Assembly (NCBI RefSeq): GCF_009497895.1
Contig: NZ_CP033116.1
Coordinates: 3,286,001 to 3,350,000 of the forward strand
DNA from: Halopseudomonas pelagia
GTDB lineage: Bacteria; Pseudomonadota; Gammaproteobacteria; Pseudomonadales; Pseudomonadaceae
Direction of reading: 5' to 3'
Length of the DNA stretch: 64,000 bases
Translations under genes and position numbers: made by a program
Shown: in pieces, positions 53,515 to 62,684 of the stretch
Position numbering within the stretch: position 1 is the first letter of the stretch
Layout: every line of letters begins with the position of its first letter
The notes under the pieces: model-generated
Seen by the model: only the letters and a program-made list of their open reading frames with translations
Told to the model about the DNA's origin: nothing
Databases searched by the model: none

Positions 53515-55347
53515 ATGTTCCGCTGGTTTGAACAACGACTGAACCCCTTCCCCTCGGACGAACCCCTGGAGCCGCCGCGCACGCTGCTGGCGTTCTGCAT
53601 GTACTTCACCCGTGGCAGTTGGTTGTATCTGAGCATCGCCGCGGTGCTGATGGCCGGTATCGCGATTACCGAAGTCTGGCTATTCAGTTTCCTTGGCAAC
53701 ATCGTCGACTGGCTCTCGGTACAGAACCGCGAGACCTTTATTCAGAACGAAGGCTGGAAGTTGGTCGGCATGGGGTTGATCGTGCTGTTGCTGCTACCGC
53801 TGATGATCCTCAGCAACTCGCTGGTCAGCCACCAGACGCTGATGGGCAACTACCCCATGCGCATCCGCTGGCTGGTGCACCGTTACCTGCTCAAGCAGTC
53901 CATGGCCTTCTACCAGGACGAGTTCGCCGGGCGCATTGCGACCAAGCTGATGCAGACCGCACTGGCGGTGCGTGAATGCGTGATCAAGCTGATCGACGTG
54001 CTGAACTACGTGGTGGTCTACTTCCTCGGCACGCTGTTGGTCGTGGGCATCGCCGATTGGCGCCTGACCCTGCCGATGATCGCCTGGATGCTCGGTTATG
54101 TGCTGCTGATGCGCGTGTATATCCCGAAGATGGGCAAGGTCGCAGAGCGTCAGGCCGATGCGCGTTCGGTGATGACCGGGCGGATTGTCGACAGCTATAC
54201 CAATATCCAGACGGTAAAACTGTTCTCCCACTCACGGCGCGAATCGACCTATGCCCGCGAGGGTATGGACGGCTTTATGCTGACGGTTTACAAGCAGATG
54301 CGCCTGGTAACCCAGGTCAACTTCCTGCTGTATATGCTCAACGGCCTGTTGCTGGTCAGCGTGACCTCGCTGGCGATCTGGCTGTGGCTGAATGAAGCCG
54401 CCACTATCGGTGCCGTCGCCGTGTCGACCGGGCTGGTGCTGCGTCTGTGGGGCATGTCGCAGTGGATCATGTGGGAGCTGTCGGCGCTGTTTGAAAATAT
54501 CGGCACCGTGCAGGACGGCATCAACTCCATCTCCCAGCCGCAGATCGTTCAGGACGTGGAAGACGCCCCTGCCCTCCAGGTAGAGCGCGGCGAGATTCGC
54601 TTTGACCACGTGCTGTTTCATTACGGCAAGGACCAGGGCGTATTCGACGACCTGCACCTGACCATCCAGCCCGGCGAGAAAATCGGCCTGGTCGGCCGCT
54701 CCGGCGCCGGCAAATCGACCCTGGTCAATCTGCTGCTGCGTTTTCATGATGTGGAAGGCGGGCGCATTCTGATCGACGGCCAGAACATTGCCGAGGTCAA
54801 TCAGGAGTCCTTGCGCCAGCATATCGGCATGGTCACCCAGGACACCTCGCTGCTGCACCGCTCGGTACGCGACAACATTCTCTACGGCCGCCCCGATGCC
54901 GACGAAACCATGCTGATCAAGGCTGCCAGGCAGGCACGTTCAGATCACTTTATCGCCGAGCTGGAAGATGCCAAAGGCCGCACCGGCTTTGATGCGCACG
55001 TGGGTGAGCGCGGCGTGAAACTCTCCGGCGGTCAGCGCCAGCGCATCGCCATTGCTCGGGTGATGCTCAAGGATGCGCCGATTCTGATTCTGGACGAGGC
55101 GACCTCGGCACTGGATTCAGAAGTCGAAGCCGCGATTCAGGAAAGCCTCAATACCCTGATGCAGGGCAAAACCGTCATCGCCATCGCTCACCGTCTGTCT
55201 ACCATCGCAGCCATGGATCGGCTGATTGTGATGGACCAGGGGCGGATTATCGAAGACGGTACCCACGCGGAGTTGCTCGCGCAGGGCGGGCTCTATGCTC
55301 AGCTGTGGGCGCGGCAATCAGGCGGTTTTCTCGGAGAGGACGTTTAA
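53515..55347 (+). CDS. ABC exporter, fused membrane and ATPase domains
   Basis: 610 residues. Six membrane helices in the first ~320 residues, then an ATPase: Walker A GRSGAGKST, signature LSGGQRQRIA, Walker B ILILDEATSALD, H-loop AHRLST. It is a half-transporter of the MsbA/ABCB type that works as a dimer; the substrate is unknown. Confidence 0.92.
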   Translation: MFRWFEQRLNPFPSDEPLEPPRTLLAFCMYFTRGSWLYLSIAAVLMAGIAITEVWLFSFLGNIVDWLSVQNRETFIQNEGWKLVGMGLIVLLLLPLMILSNSLVSHQTLMGNYPMRIRWLVHRYLLKQSMAFYQDEFAGRIATKLMQTALAVRECVIKLIDVLNYVVVYFLGTLLVVGIADWRLTLPMIAWMLGYVLLMRVYIPKMGKVAERQADARSVMTGRIVDSYTNIQTVKLFSHSRRESTYAREGMDGFMLTVYKQMRLVTQVNFLLYMLNGLLLVSVTSLAIWLWLNEAATIGAVAVSTGLVLRLWGMSQWIMWELSALFENIGTVQDGINSISQPQIVQDVEDAPALQVERGEIRFDHVLFHYGKDQGVFDDLHLTIQPGEKIGLVGRSGAGKSTLVNLLLRFHDVEGGRILIDGQNIAEVNQESLRQHIGMVTQDTSLLHRSVRDNILYGRPDADETMLIKAARQARSDHFIAELEDAKGRTGFDAHVGERGVKLSGGQRQRIAIARVMLKDAPILILDEATSALDSEVEAAIQESLNTLMQGKTVIAIAHRLSTIAAMDRLIVMDQGRIIEDGTHAELLAQGGLYAQLWARQSGGFLGEDV

Positions 55348-55377
55348 TACTTCCACCCCAACTACAGCGCCCCCGCC

Positions 55378-55480
55378 CCGTCATTCCCGCGCAGGCGGGA
55401 ATCCAAACGGCCTCGCAGCTCGCATCACCATGCCAGCCAGCCGAAAAGCCAAATGGATCCCCGCCTTCGCGGGGATGACG
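55378..55480. repeat. Pair of REP-like palindromes
   Basis: The 329-base gap between the ABC and beta-propeller genes has units at 55378-55408 (GTCATTCCCGC.GCGGGAATCC) and 55452-55480 (GGATCCCCGC.GCGGGGATGACGG) in opposite orientation. Nothing else coding is seen. Confidence 0.85.
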
Positions 55481-55676
55481 GTGCTGTGAGCTCGTGGTAT
55501 CGACCCGTAGCTACCGCGCTTCCAACACCCCCCGAATGCAACCGCAGCCCCACTCCTCCATATCCACCCCACCCTAACCCCGCCCTATCGCCCATCATCA
55601 ATCCCGCCCATAAAACCCACCCGCAGCAAAATTCCCAGCTAAGATAGAGCAATTACACTAAAAACAAGGATGCCCC

Positions 55677-57299
55677 ATGAAAGCCATTTTCCCCATTACG
55701 CTTCTGGCCAGCCTGATCTCCGCCAGCACCTTTGCCGCCTCCTACTCCGCACCTCAGCCCCTCGTTGCCCCGTCCGAATTCAAAGGCGTGCACGGCCTGG
55801 CGGTGGACCATCAGGATCGTCTGCTGGCTGGTAGCGTCGTGGGTAACAGCATCTATCAGGTCAGCCCGGAGAGTGGCGAAGTCAGCACCGTTATTGGCCC
55901 CGACCATGGCCAGGCGGATGACATCGCTATCGGCCCAAATGGCGAGATGGCCTGGACCGGTTTCTACTCAGGCCAGGTGCTCTATCGGGAGAATGATGAT
56001 GCGCCCATCCGCGTCCTCGCTGAAGGCAAACCCGGCATCAACTCCATCGCCTTCAACCAGCAAACCGGCAAACTGTTCGCCAGCCAGGTGTTCCTCGGCG
56101 ACGCGCTTTGGGAGATTGACGTCAAGGGTGAGTCCGAACCGCGTTTGATCAAGAAAGACATGGGCGGCTTCAATGGATTTGAAGTGGGCAAGGATGGTTG
56201 GGTGTATGGCCCGTTATGGTTCAAAGGGGAAGTCGTCAAGATCAACCCGGTAGATGGTGAGATGGAAACGGTGGCTGACGGCTTTGGCACCCCGGCTGCG
56301 GTGAACTTCGATTCCAAAGGCAACCTCTATGTGGTCGACACGTTAAGCGGTCAGTTGATGCGTGTAGATATCGCCACCGGCGACACCGAGCTGGTGGCTG
56401 AGCTCGACACAGCGCTGGACAACCTGGCGATCGATGCACAGGACCGCATATACGTTTCCAACATGGCCGACAATGGCATTTCCCAGGTCAACCCGAGCAC
56501 CGGCGACGTCCGCGTTATCACTCAGGGCGAGTTGGCGGTACCTGGGGGTATTGCGCTGGCGGAAGATGGCAAAACCCTTTACGTCAGCGATGTGTTCGCC
56601 TTTCGCTCGGTAGATACAGCCACCGGTGAGGTGCATGATATTCGCCGCGCACATGGTTCAGACGTCGAGTACCCCATCGCAGTTGGTCTGGGTAAAACGC
56701 GGCTACTGCTGACCAGTTTCTCCACCGGCACCCTTCACGTTATCGACCGCGATGGTCACAGCACCATCCGGATCATCCACGGCTTGAACGCCCCTTCCGA
56801 TGCCATCGAACTGCCCGATGGCAGCATCGTGGTTAGCGAGCTGGCTAGCGGATCACTGGCGCAGCTGAGTGGTGCCGAGCTGGATAACAAACGCACATTG
56901 GCAGACGGGCTTCAGGGCCCTGTGCAGATGATTCTGGGCCAGGACGGAAAGATTTATCTGACTGAAGCCGCGGGCTTTCTGACCCGAGTGGATCCCGCCA
57001 GCGGTGAAGTAAAGCGTGTTGCCGAAGGCCTGCTGATGCCCGAGGGTTTGGCGCAGACCGCCGATGGAGATTTCGTTATCGCGGAATCCGCCGCTCAGCG
57101 ACTTATACGCTTGAATGTTGAAACCGGTGAACGTATCACCCTGGCAGAGAATCTGCCCATAGGCTTCCCCGCCGGCCCCGGCATGCCGCCCAGCGGGATT
57201 CCGACTGGGGTCGCGGTGGCTGCTGACGGCACAGTGTATTTCACCTCTGATGTGGATAATGGGCTGTACAAGATTGAGCTGGAGCCGGCCGGGAATTGA
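55677..57299 (+). CDS. Secreted SMP-30/gluconolactonase-like beta-propeller protein
   Basis: 540 residues with a signal peptide (MKAIFPITLLASLISASTFA) and repeated blades such as GLAVDHQDRLLAGSVVGNSIYQVSPESGEV and NLAIDAQDRIYVSNMADNGISQVNPSTGDV. The fold is that of the SMP-30 and NHL-like propeller proteins. The periplasmic role is unknown. Confidence 0.82.
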   Translation: MKAIFPITLLASLISASTFAASYSAPQPLVAPSEFKGVHGLAVDHQDRLLAGSVVGNSIYQVSPESGEVSTVIGPDHGQADDIAIGPNGEMAWTGFYSGQVLYRENDDAPIRVLAEGKPGINSIAFNQQTGKLFASQVFLGDALWEIDVKGESEPRLIKKDMGGFNGFEVGKDGWVYGPLWFKGEVVKINPVDGEMETVADGFGTPAAVNFDSKGNLYVVDTLSGQLMRVDIATGDTELVAELDTALDNLAIDAQDRIYVSNMADNGISQVNPSTGDVRVITQGELAVPGGIALAEDGKTLYVSDVFAFRSVDTATGEVHDIRRAHGSDVEYPIAVGLGKTRLLLTSFSTGTLHVIDRDGHSTIRIIHGLNAPSDAIELPDGSIVVSELASGSLAQLSGAELDNKRTLADGLQGPVQMILGQDGKIYLTEAAGFLTRVDPASGEVKRVAEGLLMPEGLAQTADGDFVIAESAAQRLIRLNVETGERITLAENLPIGFPAGPGMPPSGIPTGVAVAADGTVYFTSDVDNGLYKIELEPAGN

Positions 57300-57333
57300 G
57301 GCTGGCTTTCTGACGAACCATGCCAAGGTCAAA

Positions 57334-57653
57334 ATGGATTCCCGCCTTCGCGGGAATGACGATTTGAGATGCGGGGAATGACGAGCTGAGATGCGGGGAA
57401 CGACGAGTTGAGCATTCAGGAACGACGAGGTGGGCGCGCCAACTCCCCGTCATCCCCGCGCAGGCGGGGATCCAAGCGGACTTCCTTCTGGCACAACCAC
57501 TGAAGTAATACTCGAGGCCGTATGGATTCCCGCCTGCGCGGGAATGACGAGGTGAATGCAGGAATGTGTGGGGGCTGAGGATGCCAGCGGGGGATGGGAA
57601 CAACGAGACACGCACAACAAGCCCCGTCATCCTCGCGAAAGCGGGGATCCATT
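57334..57653. repeat. Four REP-like palindromes
   Basis: The 413-base gap before acnA holds units at 57334-57362, 57447-57474, 57522-57550 and 57623-57653, alternating in orientation. A short direct repeat GGGGAA(T/C)GACGA(G/T) occurs between the first two. Confidence 0.85.
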
Positions 57654-57665
57654 CGGCTTTTTTGT

Positions 57666-57699
57666 TTGGCCCGGCGGCTGAACCCAACCGCCGGGCCAA
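57666..57699. other. Stem-loop at the 3' end of acnA
   Basis: TTGGCCCGGCGG and CCGCCGGGCCAA form a perfect 12-base stem with a 10-base loop, 14 bases beyond the acnA stop. The T-run is on the wrong side for an acnA terminator, so the role is unclear; it could protect the mRNA 3' end. Confidence 0.6.
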
Positions 57700-57712
57700 C
57701 TGAATGACCGTC

Positions 57713-60448
57713 TTACCCCTCGGCAATCAACTCGCGCAATACAAAGTGCAGAATGCCACCGGCCTTGAAGTAGTCGATCTCATTACCGGTATCAATCCGG
57801 CACAGCACCTTGAAGCTGACCTTCTCGCCGTCAGGCCGCGTGGCCGTCACATTCAGCGTCTGCCCAGGCCGCAGGTTGTCATCAATACCCTCGATATCAA
57901 CCATTTCATGCCCATCAAGCATTAGCTCGCCAACGTTCTGCCCGTCCACGAACTGCAGTGGCAGCACGCCCATGCCTACCAGGTTGGAGCGGTGAATACG
58001 CTCGAAGCTTTCGGCAATCACGGCCTTGATGCCCAGCAGATTGGTCCCCTTGGCTGCCCAGTCCCGGCTGGAACCGGTACCGTATTCCTTGCCCGCGAAC
58101 ACCACCAATGGCGTCGCATCCTGCTGGTAGCGCATCGCGGCATGATAGATGGACATCCGCTCACCACTTGGCGCATGAATGGTCTCGCCACCCTCTTCTC
58201 CACCCAGCATACGGTTGCGAATGCGGATGTTGGCGAAGGTACCGCGCATCATCACTTCATGGTTGCCCCGGCGTGAGCCATAGGAATTGAAGTCCTCCGG
58301 ATTCACACCCAGGCTCTGCAGATATTCACCAGCAGGTGAGCTGGCCTTGATATTGCCCGCAGGCGAGATATGGTCAGTGGTGATCGAGTCACCAAATACC
58401 GCCAGTACGCGCGCCTGATTTACCGGCTTGAGCGCCTGGATAGGCTGGTCGATCTGCTCGAAGTACGGCGGATTCTTCACATAGGTAGAGTCTTCTTTCC
58501 AGGCATAGGTCTTGCCCTCCGCCACCGGAATCGACTGCCAATGCTCGTCGCCGCTGAACACATCGGCGTAGCGCTCACGGAACATGCTGTCTTCTACCAT
58601 CGCGACGGCCTCGGCAATCTCTGCGTTGGTGGGCCACAGATCTCGCAGGAATACTGGCTTGTTGTCCTTATCCAAGCCCAATGGCTCTTCGGTCAGGTTC
58701 ATCCGCGTATTACCCGCCAGCGCATAAGCCACCACCAATGGCGGCGATGCCAGCCAGTTGGCTTTCACATGCTGATGCACGCGGCCTTCAAAGTTGCGGT
58801 TGCCCGACAACACCGAAGACACCACCAGATCATGTTCGCTAATCGCATTGGCAATGCTTTCTGGCAACGGGCCGGAGTTACCGATACAGGTGGTGCAGCC
58901 GTAGCCGACCAGGTTGAAGCCCAGGTCATCCAGGTATTGGGTAAGCCCTGCCTTGAGCAGGTAATCCGTTACCACCTTGGAACCCGGCGCCAGCGAAGAC
59001 TTGACCCAGGGCTTGCGCTGCAAACCACGCTCCACCGCCTTCTTGGCAACCAGACCCGCCGCCATCATGACCGTCGGGTTGGATGTATTGGTGCAAGAGG
59101 TAATCGCCGCAATGACCACAGCCCCATGGCTGAGCACATGCTCTTCGCCGTCGATCTGCACCAGGGCATCCTCGCTGGTAGAACCTACTGCGGTCCCACC
59201 ACCGCCCTCGCCTTCGAGCCGCGACTGTTCGTTATCCACTGGCCGAATCTGCAGGCCCAGCAGTTCATCAAAAGCCTTGTGCACATCGCCCAGGGCCACG
59301 CGGTCCTGTGGGCGACGCGGGCCGGCAAGGCTGGCTTCCACGTCGTTCATATCCAGGTGCATGCTGTCGGTAAACTCGGGCTCATGCCCGGCTTCGCGCC
59401 ACATCCCTTGAGCCTTGCTGTAAGCCTCCACCCGCGCGACCACGTCATCCGGGCGGCCGGTCAGGCGCAGGTAGCGCATGGTTTCATCATCCACCGGGAA
59501 GAAGCCACAGGTAGCGCCGTATTCCGGCGCCATATTGGCAATGGTCGCACGGTCTGCCAATGGCAGTTCCGCCAGTCCATCGCCATAAAATTCGACAAAT
59601 TTACCTACTACGCCCTTGCCGCGCAGCATCTGCGTCACGGTCAGTACCAGGTCGGTAGCGGTCATGCCTTCGCGCAACTTACCGGTCAGCTTGAAGCCAA
59701 CCACCTCGGGAATCAGCATGGATACAGGTTGGCCGAGCATGGCTGCCTCGGCTTCGATACCACCGACACCCCAGCCCAATACGCCCAGGCCGTTGACCAT
59801 GGTGGTATGCGAGTCAGTCCCCACCAGCGTGTCCGGATAGGCCCAGTGCTTACCGTTTTTTTCTTCAGCCCAGACGCTCTGGGACAGATATTCCAGGTTT
59901 ACCTGGTGGCAAATACCCGTACCCGGCGGCACGACGCGAAAATTATTGAAAGCCTTCTGACCCCAGCGCAGGAACTCATAGCGCTCGCCGTTGCGCTGCA
60001 TTTCCATCTCGACGTTGTCGTTGAAGGCGCTGGCATCAGCAAAGTGATCCACCATCACCGAGTGGTCAATCACCAGATCTACTGGCGACAGGGGGTTGAT
60101 CTGCTGCGGATCGCCACCGGCTCGCGCCACCGCATCGCGCATGGCGGCCAGATCGACTACCGCGGGAACGCCAGTGAAGTCCTGCATCAACACCCGTGCC
60201 GGACGATACTGGATCTCACGGTCTGACTTCTTGTTCTTCAGCCAGTCGGCCATCGCTTGAATATCGTCGCGCGTGACCGTTTTACCGTCCTCGTGACGCA
60301 ACAGATTCTCAAGCAATACCTTCAATGAGGTCGGCAGTCGGCTCAGGTCACCTAACTGTTCTGCTGCCTTGGGAAGCGAATGGTAGGCATACTCCTGCTC
60401 GCCTACTTTCAATGTGCTGAGCGTACCCAGGCTATTTACATCAGACAT
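57713..60448 (-). CDS. acnA: Aconitate hydratase A
   Basis: 911 residues, the usual length. [4Fe-4S] cysteines are in ITSCTNTSNP and GCTTCIGNSGPL, and the C-terminal swivel domain has GKEYGTGSSRDWAAKGTNLLGIKAVIAESFERIHRSNLVGMGVLPLQF. It interconverts citrate and isocitrate in the TCA cycle. GGAGATAAC precedes the ATG at 60448. Confidence 0.97.
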   Translation of the reverse strand: MSDVNSLGTLSTLKVGEQEYAYHSLPKAAEQLGDLSRLPTSLKVLLENLLRHEDGKTVTRDDIQAMADWLKNKKSDREIQYRPARVLMQDFTGVPAVVDLAAMRDAVARAGGDPQQINPLSPVDLVIDHSVMVDHFADASAFNDNVEMEMQRNGERYEFLRWGQKAFNNFRVVPPGTGICHQVNLEYLSQSVWAEEKNGKHWAYPDTLVGTDSHTTMVNGLGVLGWGVGGIEAEAAMLGQPVSMLIPEVVGFKLTGKLREGMTATDLVLTVTQMLRGKGVVGKFVEFYGDGLAELPLADRATIANMAPEYGATCGFFPVDDETMRYLRLTGRPDDVVARVEAYSKAQGMWREAGHEPEFTDSMHLDMNDVEASLAGPRRPQDRVALGDVHKAFDELLGLQIRPVDNEQSRLEGEGGGGTAVGSTSEDALVQIDGEEHVLSHGAVVIAAITSCTNTSNPTVMMAAGLVAKKAVERGLQRKPWVKSSLAPGSKVVTDYLLKAGLTQYLDDLGFNLVGYGCTTCIGNSGPLPESIANAISEHDLVVSSVLSGNRNFEGRVHQHVKANWLASPPLVVAYALAGNTRMNLTEEPLGLDKDNKPVFLRDLWPTNAEIAEAVAMVEDSMFRERYADVFSGDEHWQSIPVAEGKTYAWKEDSTYVKNPPYFEQIDQPIQALKPVNQARVLAVFGDSITTDHISPAGNIKASSPAGEYLQSLGVNPEDFNSYGSRRGNHEVMMRGTFANIRIRNRMLGGEEGGETIHAPSGERMSIYHAAMRYQQDATPLVVFAGKEYGTGSSRDWAAKGTNLLGIKAVIAESFERIHRSNLVGMGVLPLQFVDGQNVGELMLDGHEMVDIEGIDDNLRPGQTLNVTATRPDGEKVSFKVLCRIDTGNEIDYFKAGGILHFVLRELIAEG

Positions 60449-60602
60449 AGTTATCTCCTTAATCGGCCGGCGACTGAGTGCCGCTTATCATATTGGCTAT
60501 GCTTCACCCTAAATGGCCATGCTAGATACCGCAACCTTCGCTCAAGATGCACGAGCACAGGCCGATATAAAGCATAGCCGAACAACCAGATACGGAACCC
60601 TA

Positions 60603-62162
60603 ATGCGCAACAATCAGCCAGTCACACAGCGGGAACAAACGTTCAGTGCGGAGCAACGCCTGATCTCCACTACTGACCTTAAAGGCAAAATCATCTACTG
60701 CAATGATGCTTTCGTCGCCGTCAGCGGGTACGACCGCAATGAACTGATTAACAGTCCGCATAATATGGTCCGCCATCCAGATACCCCCGCCGCAGTATTT
60801 GCCCACATGTGGGGCTACTTGCAGAGTGGTAAGAGTTGGATGGGCATAGTCAAGAATCGTTGCAAAAACGGTGACCATTATTGGGTAAATGCGTTTGTCA
60901 CTCCCATTTGGGAGAACGGCAAGACCGTTGGCTATGAATCCGTACGAGTCAAGACAACCCCGGCGCAGGTCGCGCGCGCAGAAGCGCTCTACGCTCGCCT
61001 GAACAAAGGTAAAAAGCCCGTAGGGCTGGATTGGTCCAATATCGCGACAGATGTCCTGCCCGTCGTCGCCATCGCCGCCGGCGGCGCCTTGGCCGGGCTA
61101 TTTCTTGATGGCTGGGGCATAGCCCTGGCTGCCGCCATCGCCCTGCCCGCCGGCTTTGCATTGAAAGCCTTTTATGATCAGGGATTGCAGGGCGTGCTCA
61201 AGGTCGCCGACAACAGTATCAACGACCCCCTGCTCGCCACTATGTACACCTCGCAGCGTGGCGTTATGGGTCAACTGGAAATGGCCTTGCTAAGTCAGCA
61301 AGCGCGCCTGCAAACCTGCCTGACCCGCGTACTCGACAGCGCCGAACAGCTCAAGGCCCAAGCCAACGAAGCCAGCGAACTGGCCACCCGAAGCCACGAC
61401 GGCCTCAACCAGCAGCGCATCGAAACCGACATGGTCGCCACCGCGATCAACGAAATGGCCGCCGCCACCCAGGAAGTGTCCGGTAACGTGCAGCGCACTG
61501 CCGAGGCCACGCGCGAAGCCAATCAGCTCTCCGCCCATGGCAAGGCAGTTGCCAGTAAAACCCGCGAAGCTATCGAGGTTCTTTCTGCTTCCGTCAGCTC
61601 CGCCGCCACCGTGTCCTCACAATTGGCCACCGATGCCCAGGAGATCGGCAAGGTCGTCGATGTAATCAAGAGCATCGCCGACCAGACCAACCTGCTCGCG
61701 CTGAACGCCGCCATCGAAGCCGCGCGCGCCGGCGAACAGGGTCGCGGATTTGCCGTGGTAGCCGACGAAGTGCGCGCTCTGGCCAGCCGTACCGCTGACT
61801 CCACAGAACAGATTCATGGCCTGATTGGCAATCTGCAGACGGCGGCGAAACGCGCGGTCGACACCATGCGCGCCGGCCACGAACAGGCCGACCGCGGCGT
61901 TGCCCAGGTGATAGAAGCTGACGAGGCGCTGGACGGCATTCGCGCTGCAATCGAACGCATCAACGACATGACCGGCCAGATCGCCAGCGCAGCAGAAGAG
62001 CAAAGCGCTGTCGCCGAGGAAATCAACCGCAACGTCAACAACATCTCCGGCCTGGCCGACACCACAGCGACTCAAGCCCAGCGCAGTGCGGTGCTGAGCA
62101 ATGAGTTGGCAAGTACTGCTGCGCAGCAGGCGGCGTTGGTGGAGCGGTTTAACAAGCGCTGA
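60603..62162 (+). CDS. Methyl-accepting chemotaxis protein with PAS domain (Aer-like)
   Basis: 519 residues from the ATG at 60603 ([15 protein letters not shown]). A PAS domain at ~20-120 with [29 protein letters not shown], as in Aer and related energy sensors. A hydrophobic hairpin (~150-195) serves as membrane anchor. The MA domain includes the hairpin tip [37 protein letters not shown]. It signals to CheA/CheW; FAD binding is likely but unproven. It is divergent from acnA. Confidence 0.93.
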   Translation: MRNNQPVTQREQTFSAEQRLISTTDLKGKIIYCNDAFVAVSGYDRNELINSPHNMVRHPDTPAAVFAHMWGYLQSGKSWMGIVKNRCKNGDHYWVNAFVTPIWENGKTVGYESVRVKTTPAQVARAEALYARLNKGKKPVGLDWSNIATDVLPVVAIAAGGALAGLFLDGWGIALAAAIALPAGFALKAFYDQGLQGVLKVADNSINDPLLATMYTSQRGVMGQLEMALLSQQARLQTCLTRVLDSAEQLKAQANEASELATRSHDGLNQQRIETDMVATAINEMAAATQEVSGNVQRTAEATREANQLSAHGKAVASKTREAIEVLSASVSSAATVSSQLATDAQEIGKVVDVIKSIADQTNLLALNAAIEAARAGEQGRGFAVVADEVRALASRTADSTEQIHGLIGNLQTAAKRAVDTMRAGHEQADRGVAQVIEADEALDGIRAAIERINDMTGQIASAAEEQSAVAEEINRNVNNISGLADTTATQAQRSAVLSNELASTAAQQAALVERFNKR

Positions 62163-62322
62163 GACAAATCGGGGAGCGGCCAAGGGGCATGGATCCCAAA
62201 GCCGCCTACCCTCATCGTCCCGCCGTTTAGTCATTTCAGCTGCACCGTGCCCACCTCAAGGCCTTCGTTGTTACCCCGCTCCGGTCATTCTCGCCCCTTC
62301 TCATCATTCCCGCCTTCACTCC

Positions 62323-62585
62323 CGTCATTCTCGCGAAGGCGGGAATCCATACGGCCTCGCGGCATACTTCGACTCACTCGCCAAACGAAAAGCCCAATGG
62401 ATCCCCGCCTTCGCGAGGATGACGACAAAAGACCGCATCTCCCCCATCCCAACACGTCTTCCCGCCACACTCCGTCACCCTCGCCACACCCCAACATTCC
62501 CGGCCCACTCGTCCCCACGTTTCCGGCCCACTCACCGCGCCAATTCCCGCTCCCTCCCGTCATTCCCGCGCAGGCGGGAATCCAT
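62323..62585. repeat. Three REP-like palindromes
   Basis: The 522-base gap before glmS has units at 62323-62350, 62396-62426 and 62558-62585. No gene is otherwise supported there. The last ~100 bases must hold the glmS promoter region. Confidence 0.8.
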
Positions 62586-62684
62586 CTTGACCTTCAACTG
62601 GCCATCTCACACACCCACCCCACTCCAAACTCGCCTGATAGTGCTAAACTGCGCCTCTTTGCTTTCAGCCCCAAGGACATCACC

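Noticed and set aside
57666..57699. Rho-independent terminator of acnA
   Set aside because: The stem is strong but the T-run lies upstream with respect to neither transcript's 3' side as needed, so only a stem-loop is reported.
58370..60226. 618-codon plus-strand frame opposite acnA
   Set aside because: It is the antisense shadow of a perfectly conserved acnA gene in a GC-rich genome, with no ribosome site or family of its own.
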